Source: Onchocerca volvulus (taxonomy: Eukaryota; Nematoda; Chromadorea; Rhabditida; Onchocercidae). Taken from it: 64,000 nucleotides of DNA. A program made the position numbers and the translations under genes. The notes below the pieces were generated by a model, which did not search any database, had not been told where the DNA came from, and saw only the letters and a program-made list of their open reading frames with translations. Positions 1-13,869 of the stretch are shown here, piece by piece. Each line of letters opens with the position of its first letter. Position 1 is the first letter of the stretch. Where the stretch lies: NCBI GenBank assembly GCA_000499405.2, contig HG738137.1, positions 5,332,001-5,396,000 on the forward strand. The letters run 5' to 3'.

Positions 1-3000
1 TAGTTTTATGTTTATGCATCAAGTATTAATTATTATACGGTTATATTACACTGCATGTTTTATTATAATTTAATTCAGTTTTGTTCGATTATTTACTCAT
101 ATATTACACATTAACGCATCAAATCAGATAATGGTGCTTGCTAACTTGAATCCTCAGAAGAAGTCTAGTTTTATTATTTTTGCTTCCCTAACATGTCATT
201 CCTAAGGAAGCGTTTATTAATTGAAAATAATAATTTGTATGTGGATACCTGACTTGTATTCAAATTTATTTTAGTTTTATCTTAAAATCTTAACTATCAA
301 TTTTAAGTTTTTTGTAAGATTTGTAGAAACCATCGTGTTTTTAATATGCGATTGTGATGAACTTTGTGATTATTTTAAATTTTAAACTCACAACGTTTTA
401 ATTTAAAAGTGTATGCTGATGAAAAACATTCATACATGTCCTTTTGATTTTTTAAAATAGTTAGATATTTGTGTTTTCTCTATCTCCATTTGACAGTATC
501 TAAGTTGCATTCCTGTATGTTTTCGAAGTCATTGGTTTATTTTTCATTTAAGTTATATGCAAATTTTCTTCATATTTAATATTGAGTAATGGAAATAATC
601 CTTCATTCTTTTAGTTCATTTTTTTGCAAGTAAAGTGGATAATTATTCAATCTTTATGAATATTTGTAGTTACATTGAATTTCTGACGGGATTGGATTTC
701 CGGTTTTGACTTTTTATATTAATGAAATAAGTGATCAATGATTGTAACTATGATACAGTACTTATATCTTCAATTTGAAATCTAAAGCCTCATATCAGCT
801 AGATCATTCTTGAAGAATGGAGGACATGCAATCTATGAAAAATGCAAGTTTTCGAGCGCTATTATGACTTTCATTTTTATAAGTGTGCTCATTAAATTAA
901 ATTTCTTTCCACCTGCAAACGAATCTTTCATTCCTTTTTCCTCTTAGTTCAAATCCTGTGTTATACATAACATTGTGTGTATTTGTGTTTTTGTTTTTGT
1001 GAAGATGTCATTCATAATATTATCACTTCGATTTGTCCATTTGGGTCTGAATTGTGAAAAAATAAAAGTTTTGAATATTACGAAAATATCGTCCAATTAC
1101 TTTAAACTGATTCTAAATAAAATACTTATTTAGCAAGCAAACCATCCATCTCGGAATCTAGATGCTATCATCAGAATATTTTAGTGATAACATTCGTTTG
1201 ATATGTTCTCGGTTGAAATCGATTCCGAAACGACTTCTGTTTTGCTTTGGAAATTAGATGAAAATTTTATTGGATAAGATGCCGATGACCTAAATGAAGA
1301 GAATTGCAACTAAAGGCCAGGAGGTTACTGGTCTAGTCCGTAGAATAAGTCTTCTTGTTTTCCTTTTTCCTGCGTTACATGTGATTCTTTTCAAGTATCA
1401 CATATGGTACTGTTGAAAGCTTATATCAAAAAACAAACTAGAAGTTAAATACCGTGCAAGAATTACTGTCTGCAGCATTACATTATTATAGTGTCCGAAC
1501 CATCTAAATCACAATGTTTCTGCTAAAGTTGTGACAAGATGAATGACAGAAGTACATGTCCGAAAAGACCAAAATAATTTTAGCATTAAAATATTCAAAT
1601 AATCAAAATACTGTATTGCAAAAATATTTTCCACATGGTTCATCACTCAAGATGAATATAAATGAGTGTTGCCATATCTAATGTAATCCTTATCTTAGCG
1701 ATTATCAGGCTTTATCTTCAATGGCACTCATTCAAATACTTCCGGTCTTATAATCCAGCTTATGTACAGTGATAAGAATTGGTAAAGAAACGCCCATTAC
1801 AGGAAGAATTGCTATCGATTATAGAAAAGGAATTTTGGCTCAAAACTAATTTGGGTAACACGGTGAGCGGTACTCGTTCAATTCTCATTCAACATACCTC
1901 CATCGTCAACTAGTCTCCCAGAAAATATCCCCACAATGCTCCTAACAAATATTCCGGTATCAATAATCAAAAATAAAATTCTACATTCAGCGATATCCTT
2001 ATCAGCTTAATATTGATAAACTCTTCATCAAAGATATCATTCACTTCGATTAATGTAAGTACTGGATCAAAAATCGTTGTTTGTATGGCTCATACTTTTT
2101 TCTTTCTATTCTTCACTTTCGAAACCTTGAGTTATTTTCTAACAGTCAAAATCGCGCTTCTATAAGCAATCTTTCTGTTTTGTAGGACACTTCCTTATTC
2201 CGTGATAACTCATCAAAAGCCACCGCAGGCATTATCATTTAGAAATTTTCTCTTTAACAGATTCAAAAAGATAATGATAGGAAGCCCATGATATTGTTCC
2301 CAACCTTCAACCATGTTGATAATGGTGATAGTGCATATTAACTATTCTCTTTTTTTCTACTTCTACAAGATATTTGGAATAGAAACCAAAATTGAATATG
2401 AACGAGTGAAAAATTGAATTCAATCCCACTTTCTTCTCTAATGGAGCAATAATTAACGGATGACCCAGAAGATTGTGATAATCTTTCTTTGAGAAGGACA
2501 AAAGTCTTCCCTTTGTGACTGCTAAAGCATAATCAATTTATAAACAGAGCAGTAATTATGAGGTAAATTATCAAATTTCCAGAATTTATTTGCAAAACAA
2601 ATTCATTTAAATAGTGTGCTATTTCCCATCTCCAACTTTTACCTTTATCGACTCACATTGACCAAAAATTTAATTCGATTGAGAAATGGAATGATAAGTT
2701 TAACATAAACAAGATTACTTTATGAACTATTTAAAATATTTGACAATAAGATTCAGATTTTCAAATTCAGATTCTCATAATAACAGATGGTCAAAAGTTC
2801 CCTGCTTTTTAATAGTATCATGGCGATGATAGCATTAGAGCGCCATATATATCCATCTGATGTTTTCTATTTTGATCATCATTTAAGATTCACTTACTTA
2901 CAATACTTAGTTAATTTCTATTCGTATGCTTTTTACGAGAAAACTTCGATTTCACTGAAATTGTGCCGAAATAAATCAAACTGGTCAAGCAGAAAGAAAT

Positions 3001-5381
3001 ATGATAGATGAGCAATATAAATCAAGCACTATATGCCATTAAGATTTTAGTTTTGTGACCGGAACAGAAAATAAATAAAAAATTTGGCTTTAAATTCAAA
3101 CTGCTTACATGTGGTAGTTCGAATTTCGGATTTTTATGCATATTTACCGAATATATACAAGTGTATACAAGTATATGTACAACTAAACATCTCATTCATT
3201 GAAAATAGCATAAATGATGATACATTTCATCAGTTGATCTGTGCTGATAATTATCAATGAATTATTATCAATTTTTTATGAAATAATAATTTATGACAAG
3301 ATGATATGGAAGACTTGAAAGACGCTAGCTATTGGATCACAATTTCTAATAATCCATGAATCTATTTCATTCCAAATGCATTTGCGTTCCCTTCGATTTT
3401 TTTTACCATTCTTCATTGGTTTCAATCCTGATTCCTATTTATTTCCAAGAAAAGTATTCGTGCAACAAATAAAGTTATTTGCCGAACTTTTGGCCAAGTC
3501 TCAATACAAGACGATTATTTAGAGCAATTTCCCAGTACAGTAATTATATACTATTGAAATATTATTCACATATAATTTTATTACTATTATAATTCTTGGT
3601 TTTACAGCATTATCATCAAGTAAACTATAATGATAACACTTCCGCAACAAATTAATTATCTGTCACCTTTCCTTCGTTATCATTTTCGGAATTTTAACCT
3701 TCGAATATTGAACTTTAGCTCTGTGAAGCCTTTGTGTCCTAAATATAACTGTACAGTATTAATCCTATTTAAAAGTTCAATTACTGGAGAGAAATTAGTT
3801 TAGAAAAATCCAAGACTTAAAATACAAGTTGAAAAAAAGTAAATATAAAATACACTTACAAATATCTGAAGTTTAATTCGAGTGGCTGATTTTGCTAATC
3901 TTTCATAAAAGTAATCTGATCAACTTCCTCTCCTTTCTTATTTCATTTTCATTTAAAATTACTCAGTGCAAATTTGTTTAAAATTATTGTAGACATCAAT
4001 GCAATACGATATCAACCACTATGAATCGGACGCGTGAAACTGACTATCGATGCGGATTATAACTGATAATAAACTTTGTCGCAAGATACGTCATTGTATT
4101 GTGTTCGGAGTATTAGAGGATTTTCTGGATTTATCTTTTAGTCCCCTGTAATTCTAATATCAATAATTTGTGCATGATATGAGTTTCTATCATTTAGTGA
4201 AAGATCTGTAGCATACACTATCTTGTTTCAGTCAGTATTCGATTATCTCTTCCAGGATCGGATAAGCACTTTACTGAAATGCTCATTTCAATTCCTTCAG
4301 ATAAATTATTTGCTTCGCATACAACAACGATGTCAGCGATTCGTCCAGAACGGATTTGCTACATTTGAAGTAAATTTTCAACGTATCTGCACAATTTATT
4401 ATTTCTGAATTTTCAGTTGGATAAATGCACAAAATGCCAGAAGTACTACTGTCTATAGTAAACTATCTAAAAATTGTCAAAACATAGCATTATTTCTTGG
4501 GAAGAACAAGAGGTTCAGTAGAAGCAATTCGATACTTTAACCTGTTAATTTTTTCTTTCACTTATGACATGCAATTTAACACTGAAAGTGATGAGTTATC
4601 CGCGCAAGTATTTACTGTATACGATGATTCACATCTTGGAAATAAATTATAAAATATGATACAACTACAAAGTATCGCAAATTTCCGAAAATCGAGATGA
4701 ATGGGATGTATTACTACCTTAAATTTAAACAAAAAAAAATCTCATCCTGAACATGAATTATTGCATTTGCAGATAACTTCAAAACCGAAATATTTGAGAA
4801 ATGGATTATAATTCGAAAATGAAAAAAATTACATCGAATCACAGAATTGATGAAATTCATAAGGAACTGGAGTACTAACAAGACAGTAATTGATGCGCAT
4901 CAGTTTCGAATTATTCGTCTATTATATCTAGCGATGAAATGATTTCCAGCAAACATCTTTTTTTTTTTGACTAATTTAACAATATTCAAATCAATCACGT
5001 TCAAATATCACTCAAATACATATCAATTAAGCGAATACTCATCACCGCAATATCACTGACAAGTTGATGCAGAATGAGGCAACCAATGTTTAACGGTCAA
5101 TGATTTTTACAACAATTACTATAAAATCCGAATTATGCTTGCTCGCATATTATGACTTCAGTGTGCAGAAAAAAAAAATATAAAAACGCAAATTGATCTA
5201 ATTTTAAAATAATAATTTTCCATATCAAAGACGAAATAATAGTTAGGACTTGGTCAAGACTTCATGATCTCTGTTATATGTCCATTTTCCAGAACTCAAG
5301 TGAAGCAGCAATAAAATATCGCATATCATTCTGTCTCATAAATAAATGAGGCACAATTTAAAATCACATCAAATCTGGATG
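1..5381. other. Intergenic stretch, no gene recognised
   Basis: This AT-rich stretch downstream of the COG3 stop codon contains only short open frames, the longest about 74 codons. None shows a recognisable motif or links by plausible splice sites to a neighbour. It probably holds the COG3 3' untranslated region at its right end and otherwise intergenic or very diverged sequence. I saw no repeat family, RNA gene or transposon. A gene running off the left edge cannot be excluded. Confidence 0.5.
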
Positions 5382-8300
5382 TTAAGCGTTCATTACCAAC
5401 CATATATGTTCTTGAGTAGGAAGACCAGCTATTTGCTTCTGTTCATTATTGTAAAATTTATCAACAAAGGTACTAGCGCGTGTGAATACCTGAAACAAAA
5501 TGGACATCGAAGATTCTAAACTGAATGAAAATAAATCAATTGGCAACTCTTATTAAATATGAAATCGAATAATTCCAACTCTATCATAATAGCATCCCAA
5601 AGCAGATCTAATGTCGATGGACGGAAACTCACATCAATTATTCTCTTCTTCACCGGCTGCAATAAGATATTTTCAGTTTCTTTACAATTTATATACAGAT
5701 CGAAAGATTCTTTAATCTGAAATAAGATTAAATGCAGTTATTCATGATAAAAATATAACAATGTCCGTTTAAATACTATTAGCAGTAATGTAATTTAAAA
5801 TAGATAACATTATCAATATTGCTAGCAATGAAAGAAGCATATCAAGCTTAAGAGAAAATTCAGAGATAGGAATACTTGAAATAACAAATTACATTTCTTA
5901 ACAAGAAGTTTACCTCAGGCCACAAATGAGTCAGTTTTTTATATGCCTGACCAGCAAAATTTTGCATATTAGTTGCCTTCAGAGACTCGTTCTTTGCAAT
6001 ATCAAAATCAGGTGTTGCTACCTAAAAAAATTTATTATAGAGAATCACTTCCATAAATTAGGGTAATTTGATGTTTGAAAGAAGACCTTTTAGCCAAATC
6101 AAGCTACATCTGTTTGAAAAGACTTACTATCCCTTCTGCTTTACCAATATAATCCGCAAATTCCAAAATAATCATATCACTAGTTGTATTTATAAGGTTA
6201 TGACAGTGAGTTTTCAACCGAACATCAATAATTCGCCGGCTATCACCAGCTGCTTCCGTAACTGCTAGTGGTACCTTAAAATGAGTAAATTAACATGTTA
6301 TTTAAACTTTCTACAATACATTACATAGTTTTCAAAGAACTTCTGTATTTAAAAAAAATTGAAATGAACACTATTGCGAAAAAAGTGATTTTTTGTAGAA
6401 GCTGATGCTTGTAATAATATATATACAGAAATAATACTTGCAACAAAAACTCCAAAAAGGCATTGTTTGACGTCAATTCAAACCATCTATGCCGATCATG
6501 AAAGAGCTGCGCAGCAGAAATTTTGTATTTGCTAAAGTCGAAAACATAATCGCGCTGAGGAATAGCATCAACGGGGGTATTCCCTAAAATAAAAATTTTT
6601 AAAGATTTCACCAAATCAATGGAACAATATCAAAACTCTTTTTTTATAACAGAAAAACATACACCCGCTATTAGATCATTCGCATATATCTGTGAATTAG
6701 TAAAGATTTATGAGAGGATTAATAAAAAAGAGAGGACATTAAAATTCAAATGCCAAAAAAATAATTTGTTACAAACTTTTTAAATTCCATTGCAAAATCC
6801 AATTTTTGTTCTATCGCCGAAAAGGATATGTTATACATAAGCCAGCTTTATTCTCTATACTAATGATTATTCATCTACAGTGAATAAAGCTCAGCTACAA
6901 GTTCCAGTTTCAAGAACAATACAATAACATTACTGCAAACTTACCAGGTGGCATAATGATTCTGTAAGGACTTGTTTGTTCCCGCAATATCAGCAGATGT
7001 TTCACAATAAATAATTCGGCATCCAGAAATCGACGGTTGCGAGAAATTTTCTCTGTAATAGTATTTCGAATTTGTTCAGCTGCATCTTCCAATGATTGGC
7101 AACACGCTGTCAGCAGCTCACGAGCAATACTTTGAAATACTAAAGGCTGAAATACCGATGATTTTATAGATTTAAGTAAAAATATGAAGTTTATGATACA
7201 AAACCAGATCTAAGTACTAGTCATGCAATCAAGGAAATGAATAAAAAACTTACTTCCAAACATTTAAATAGTTTCGAAAGAGAAAGCACGGTGCGTCGGA
7301 CAGTTGGATACCATAAACAGTAAAGATTCACTGCAGAAGTCGATGAAGCTGCATTTGTGTTATCCTGAATATTTTCTATTTTCTTTCATTTTGAACGATA
7401 TTAACGGAGAAATTTGGATACCAGAAAAAAGTGATAACCTTTTCTAAGGTGTGCTCCTTTTCAATCGCCTTCATCATTTCCAGTTTCTCCGGATATGCAA
7501 GATCTCCACTCGATGGAGTGAATTCGATTATATCCGATTGAGCGTACAAACCAATTCTGCAATTGTCTAGAAGTTCACCATTACAATTCATAAATAGTAA
7601 ACACATATAAGATCGAGCAAAACATCATAAAGCATTTTTTACGCTTAATCACACAAGCTGAAATCTGAAATGTATGATTTTTTTGGCGAAATTTACCTAT
7701 AAACGATTCGTTCAGCAACGTCACCAACTAATTCAGTCATAACTCGTACAAATCCATTCCGTGGATTAGTCACATACTCATCAGTGTAGGATGGTGATGA
7801 TGTCCCACCACTCGTATAACCTGCTAATCGTTTTACTGACATCACTGACTGCATAAGTCCACAACGTTCTTCAATCATTTCAACCTTAAAATTGCAAAAC
7901 AAAAAAAATTTCAACATTTTTCAAAGTGCTTGCTTAATTACACTCTCGCACACGATGCAGTCTTCTACATATAACAAAATTATTCCATTTCTGGACATCA
8001 AATATCATTCGCATTGAATCAATATTTGATAAAGAAATATCTTATTTTGTTGTGGACTGCTTCCCTACTTTTCACCGTCAAAGTTATAGTTCTTATTCAT
8101 TAATCATCAATTATTAAGACAGCCAATTATCTCACAAATGACCTAGTTTTTTAAACTTTCAGATCAATACCAAACATTCTATAACGAAATAATTATTTAA
8201 AAAAAAATCAGATATCACTTTCAAAATCGTGCATAGCTCGGTAAGAGTTTCCAAATGTGGGTTGTGTATAATAATAGGTCGCAAAATATCGTAGAAAATA

Positions 8301-10808
8301 CGACACAGTGACTCGATAAAATCATCGAATGATGTTGTCCCTGAGATAAATGGTGCTAAAATTGATGCATGTGGACTTGACGGGGTTGACACCGTGACAG
8401 ATCTTGAACCACTACCATCATCGCCTATAATGTTTATGATTAAATTTAAAAAGCTTTTCAAGACAAAGACAGTAACCATTAAAATTCACATTTGCATTAT
8501 TTTCCAAAAGGCGTCACTCACCAACTGTAAAAAACTGCTTGTATAGTCGAAATTCATCATCACAAAGTCGAAGTAAAAAAGCACAACCATTTCGAGTCAA
8601 TGCACATGAGCTATTTTCATGATTTCTGTATAAAATTAAAAACTTATGATTAAAAATTTCATTTTCTGGAATTAAGTAAGAGATGTTCAATAATGCAACT
8701 AAAAGAATAAAAATATTTAATACGCAAAATACTTGGAATAAAGAAAGAAACAACCTCCTCAATTCTTCAATAGTACTTCTTATAACAGGTTCAAGCATTT
8801 CATATCGTATTCTGAAATAAGCTTGCTGACAATCAGTTACCATCAAGTGAAATTCAGTGACATCTCGAAAGTGTTGCTCAGCTACATTAAGAGCTGATCG
8901 GACAGAACTGGCTCGAGCAGCGAAAACACCATATAGCAATGCGAAAGTATCGTCATCGTTATAACCATTTTGACGGCCTGTAAAACGAATTAGTAAATAG
9001 TCCTTGAATTCTGAATATTCCTTAAAATTCCTGCCGTTTTTTTTTTTTCTTTTTAAAATACTGATAACATACTGTCGATATCTAGCTTCATGTGTCTATC
9101 CTTCACGGCGCTATGACTTGCCTCCAAATCGGTCATAACACCCATTCTTATCACTGTCATTGCTCTAAATTACATTAATTGAAAACATTTAAACGGCTAA
9201 AAGTGTTGTTTGAAAAATACACAAATCTTGACTTTTCATTTACCTTTGCTCGTAAAAAGAAATATTTTAACCTTATTTAAATTATTACTCTGAATTGCGA
9301 TCATTACTTTTGCAATACTTCACCAACTGTTTAAAGTTAGCATCCTTCATTCCTAATAGAAAATAATGAGTGATAGAGGAAGAATATTCTCACATATAGG
9401 GTTTATAGGAAAGTAAAACATTAATACTTTGACAAACACTGTTCATATTTGGCAACATAAGTTCCTGAATCCTTGTAATGCATATGACTGTTCAAAAATC
9501 TCAAACATTCATCGATCGTCGATAAAATCTGCGTAAATACTTGTCCCGTTATCGACAGTTTTCCAGTGTTCAGTTTCTAGAATGTATGCTTAAAAAAATA
9601 ATTAAAAAAAAAAACAAAAAAACAAAACTAAAAGCATTTATCTCCTTACACCATCTAACATGTCTGAATATTAATTCAACATAAATAAAATAAAATTTAC
9701 TTTCATGATAGACTCGTATTGAGTATAATAGTAAAGGTTTGCATGAATTTGTTCAGCTCCAGCAGCAATTTGTGTCTGGTGAGCCATCATTCGATCACAT
9801 GCATTATGCAGTGAAGAAGTTCGTTCAGTAACCATTTCATAATTATTTCGTAATTCGTTCACCAACTGATTAAATCATAATGTTTCTTATGACGTTATAA
9901 AGCAATATGTGAAATAATATTGAATCAAAAATTTTGCTATGAACCAGTCCTTAGAGAGAAAAAGCAAAGCTGGTGTTGGAAAAAGAAAGGAATGAAAAAG
10001 TGACATGCAAAATTTGTGTCGATCATAAAACCAACCTTAGTACACTTAAGGTAACGTTCTTTTAGCAGATCTATACTTTTCTTACATGCATGTAATAAAC
10101 CAATTTCAGAATTTTCTTCAATAACACCATTCGAAATGTTTTCTTTTTCAGCGACGCACAAATCCGATAAATAACTAAAGACAAACACAGACTGATATCA
10201 GCAAATTTTTTGTTATTCCATAAAAACTAAACAATATTTCTTTTCTCATTTTGAAAAATACAAGTTTCAGATCCATAAATGCCGACAATTTCCAAGGATC
10301 AATTCTATGATTCTGTAATAAAAAAACAAAAAATCTAATTTCATTTCGACGTTGATTATTAATGCATATATAAAACAAACAAACCTGCAAAGTAAATGTG
10401 CATCTAAATCTGAATCTAACATCTCTTCGATGTCTTCCGATTTTTCACCATTTTGTAAATCAGCTAAATATTAACAACATTATAATCTTGTCAACAATAA
10501 AAAAAGTTCATCTCAACGCATAAAGAAGGGAGAATGCAATCCAAGAGCAATTCTATAAAACCATATTTCGAAATTTGACGATTGAACTTCCTTGAATACT
10601 AGAATTCTTTTAGCACAAATATTGCAGTAATTTGGATTGGTGTATAACAATTAATAAAAGAATCGATAATATATTCCTCGTTAAAGAGAACAAGACACAA
10701 AGTTAAGGAAATTTTACCATCACTCGTAAATAAAGGCAATCCATAACCAGCGACTTTAGCACTCAACAATTCAACTGTTTCATTATGCATAGATCCAAAT
10801 GGATTCAT
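5382..10808 (-). CDS. cogc-3: Conserved oligomeric Golgi complex subunit 3 (COG3/Sec34), multi-exon
   Basis: COG3 is a lobe A subunit of the COG tethering complex, which captures vesicles recycling within the Golgi. The identity rests on several conserved exons on the minus strand. The N-terminal coiled-coil part includes [20 protein letters not shown] (about 9700-9850), and the Sec34 core includes [10 protein letters not shown] (10.4 kb). The middle carries [20 protein letters not shown] (8.8 kb) and the segment with [17 protein letters not shown] (8.2 kb). The C-terminal half has [13 protein letters not shown] (7.5 kb), [20 protein letters not shown] (7.0 kb) and [14 protein letters not shown] (6.5 kb). 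The final exon ends in EHIWLVMNA and stop. The start is the ATG at 10806-10808, encoding [10 protein letters not shown], just behind a TTTCAG acceptor. About a dozen or more exons are implied; not every junction was resolved. TRAP-alpha lies upstream on the same strand. Confidence 0.9.
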
Positions 10809-10824
10809 TCTGGTCGATGATACC

Positions 10825-10836
10825 CTGAAAGTTTCC
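10825..10836 (-). promoter_or_regulatory. Probable spliced-leader acceptor of COG3
   Basis: On the minus strand the sequence GAAACTTTCAG precedes GGTATC, and the first ATG follows about 16 bases later. No upstream COG3-like exon was seen. A TTTCAG acceptor just before an initiator codon is typical of nematode trans-splicing. An unseen 5' exon spliced in cis is the alternative. Confidence 0.5.
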
Positions 10837-10968
10837 ACTCAATACACCAAGACAGTTATGCTACCATAACAAATCCATTCATTTGAATACGAATTCAAAT
10901 GGATGTAGAAGAACCAGTTAACATTGGAAATATCAGTTCTTAGGTAAAACTTTATGTAAGCTATCCCC

Positions 10969-11050
10969 GTATCATTTCTATAAATCGCAAATCCGATGTT
11001 ATCCATAAGGTATCATTTCTATAAATCGCAAATCCGATGTTATCCATAAG
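10969..11050. repeat. Perfect 41-bp tandem duplication
   Basis: Two adjacent identical copies of a 41-base unit, starting at 10969 and 11010 and beginning GTATCATTTC, lie between TRAP-alpha and COG3. Perfect identity in AT-rich noncoding DNA points to a recent duplication or a repeat-number difference in the assembly. Confidence 0.9.
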
Positions 11051-11735
11051 GATAATACCACTGTACAACACTTGCTGACAATTGCAAAACTATTTTATTA
11101 ACAAAAATATTCGCACAAATTAAATAGATAATACCTTCGCAACTAAAAAAAGAGACAACGAATAAAATGAGGAAGAAAAAATGTAGTTGACGTAGATTGC
11201 CCTGAAGAAAATAATATTTCCAACAGGATATTCCTCAGCAACTTTTTTCAAATAAAGTTGTTCGACAGCCTAACAAAAAAAAAATCTCCCACTTTTTTCG
11301 CAACGCAAGTGTAAAACATCTAAAAGAATCAAAAGCGTAAATTACTTGCATAAAATGACCCTATATAATCAGAAAACAATAGTAAACGTTAAAATGACCA
11401 TATGAATATCTTACTGCCAAAACTCTAAAACGAATTAATGTAATACATTTTCTTATATCCAACTTCTTTGTGCATGAACTACATGACTGTTCAAGTTCGA
11501 ATAATCTAGCAAAGACAATGTGAACATTCCTAAACTTTTTTAACATACAAACTTATTATGAAAATAAGTGTGACATAAATTACAACATGACTGATCACAT
11601 TTCTGAATTTCTTGAATAAAAATCCCTGCTTCTTCATCAAATATACATACTCGCAAGTTTTTGGCTATTAATTATAATTTCTAAAAAAACAAAAATAACA
11701 ATAACAACATTATTTGTTTATTCCAATCGCTATGA

Positions 11736-13869
11736 CTACTTCCGTTGCCTCGGAGATCCTAGTTTCGGAGATTTGTCTGAAATTCGCAAAACATAAAATT
11801 ATTGGAAAAAAAAGAAATATAATATACATGCCTGAAAATTAAGAATGATCCTATACTAATAATTGTCCTTCAGAAAATTGTTCTCAAAATTCTTTCTTAA
11901 GATCTTAATGAAGATCATTAAAATGAAATTCATACTGTGATTAAGTACTTCACGCGGGATCCACTCGAAATCAACTTCGTTCTTGTTGCTGGTCCCTATT
12001 TCAATCGGTTGTGTCTGTCGATTTTTGGACATCCCATGTTTTCTTGTCAACTGAAATGTTTTAATTGTAGCAAATAAATAGTCATCAATCAAGAAATTTT
12101 CAGATTATTTTGCATTTGATACTTAAAATTAATTGTTTCTCATTAGCATATAGACATTGTACCATATGCCTTCAAGAAAGTCTCTAAATAATAAATGTGT
12201 TATATTTGTTTTATAAATTCCTATAAATCACTTGTCAAGAAAGTTTCTAGATATAGATGCGCTTATCTGTTTTATAAATTTTTATCAATTCTTCATCTAA
12301 CTATTTTCCTTTTTTAAATAATTCACTTCCTTTTACAAATGTTGGCATTTATGGTAGTTGCATCTGTGAGTTTAAATAAGGATATCATATGCAAACAATG
12401 CGGACCACTAAAATGAAATTCATACTATGAGTAAATACTTCACAAGGTTTGTGATATATTCAGAAATTTAGTATTTAACAACCTTGGAAAGGAAATGCTG
12501 TCCAGCCAATAATATTAAAACAACAACAGCTGCAAAAATGACATATAGAAATCCGGTTTCCGTGTTAAAATTTGATTCATCCTCAACAATCGTTACAGTT
12601 TCGTTGAAAACCGTGTTTTTGTATGCTTTTCCATCATTATCCTGATACTGCAATTCTACGACAAGCCCCAGTGGTCGTCCAGCAAACTGATCAGATGGAT
12701 AAAAGGCATAGTTGAAGGTAGCTTCCTGTTTAGCTGCTACAACATGATTGTACTGTACTCTCGAAAACTGAAATTCAAAAGATGAGAAATTGAATGAAAC
12801 CAACCACAAAAAAATTAAATTTAGTCGAAATCAAGAAAAAAGTCTCAATAACCTTCAGCAAGAATTGTAACAGATCAAAATAATACTAACATTCTGTATA
12901 TGATAGCTGAAATCTTGTGGATAGCGGAAAGAGGTTTCGCAAAAATGCACAGTAAAATCTTTCTCGCCACGATTTTGGAATCCCATCAAAAATTGGACAA
13001 GCTTGCCGCCAGGAAGACCTAAAAAAAGAATAAATGTTGGTAAATCATACTTACTTGAATAAAATTGACTAAGAGAAAAAGAAAAATAAATGATAAGTTT
13101 AGATGAAGAGTACCTTCCGGATTCTCAGGCTGAATAAAAATAAAAGCCACATGAACGTCAGGAGAAGGTCTCATTATGTTATCAACTTCCACTGCATCGG
13201 AAATCTGAAATGTTTTTTATTTAGAATATACTTATAATTCTATTCAATTTAGAAGTTGTATATCACTATTTTTATTGTGCACAGGTTATAAACTTCGAAA
13301 TTTCTAAAAAAAAAATTGGAATTCAAATATAGGAAAAAATAATTTAAAACAGCTTATCCTTTTTTTCAACAAAACGCCTCATACAAAAATTTCCGAATAC
13401 CGACAGGACACTGATCACAAGTAGTAATTACCTTATCACCAGGAACTGCGATGATATCCTCCTCGCTTACAGGGATTTCCTCTTCAATTTCACCGTCCAC
13501 TTCATCATCTCCTTTCACAATAATAAAACCTGAAAGCAGCACGAAATGAAAAGACATTACTACCTCATAGAACTACGAATTTCATATATTTACTGCAGCA
13601 CATTTTTTGGATTCTAAAAATGAACAAAAAATGATTTAAAATCGTGATGTGGGCTACAGATAAGGAAAGATTAGTACTGTGCGGAAGTTATGAATTTGGA
13701 AAAAGGCATTCCATCAGCACTGTATGCTTTAACAAATCTATTTCAAATGATAGCTTAGGGAAATAATGGACTCGAAATTAGAAATATGCCTCATATGAAT
13801 ATGAAAGAACTCACAGGTTCCAAAGATCGCAAGTGCAAGAAGAAACCGAAATGTGAACTTGCTGGTCAT
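11736..13869 (-). CDS. trap-1: Translocon-associated protein subunit alpha (TRAP-alpha, SSR1)
   Basis: TRAP-alpha is a single-pass ER membrane protein that sits with the Sec61 translocon and helps insertion of some signal sequences. Seven exons join in frame: 13869-13815, 13529-13432, 13204-13114, 13018-12891, 12767-12483, 12050-11936 and 11776-11736, giving 270 residues, close to the family's usual 280-290. The protein starts with a signal peptide (MTSKFTFRFLLALAIFGTC). A short acidic stretch (EVDGEIEEEIPVSEED) follows, then the lumenal domain with LPGGKLVQFLMGF and SFRYPQDFSYHIQN. A transmembrane segment is FLYVIFAAVVVLILLAG. The cytosolic tail carries the conserved EIGTSNKNEVDFEWIPREVL and ends in a basic stretch (SPKLGSPRQRK). 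The exon 5 frame can be read past its donor, giving a false early stop. COG3 lies downstream on the same strand. Confidence 0.95.
12172..12297. repeat. Imperfect ~63-bp tandem duplication in a TRAP-alpha intron
   Basis: Two copies starting near 12172 and 12235 share TCAAGAAAGT, then TTGTTTTATAAATT or CTGTTTTATAAATT, then TATAAATCA or TATCAATTC. They differ at many positions, so the event is old. They lie in the same intron as the exon 6 boundary copy. Confidence 0.65.
12411..12446. repeat. Diverged copy of a TRAP-alpha exon-intron boundary
   Basis: About 36 bases in the intron between TRAP-alpha exons 5 and 6 repeat, with a few differences, the end of exon 6 and its donor at about 11923-11953. 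The shared plus-strand core is AAAATGAAATTCATACT. The copy has no coding continuity of its own. It suggests a past local duplication that later eroded. Confidence 0.7.

Larger units (their letters stand above)
10809..11735. other. Gap between TRAP-alpha and COG3
   Basis: This 0.93-kb stretch separates two same-strand genes. It should hold the TRAP-alpha 3' untranslated region and the 5' end of COG3. I see no additional gene. The notable content is a perfect 41-bp tandem duplication near 11.0 kb. Confidence 0.55.

Noticed and set aside
12468..12482. C-terminal codons VVKY after TRAP-alpha exon 5
   Set aside because: This is read-through of the donor at 12482; splicing to 12050 restores the conserved tail WIPREVL.
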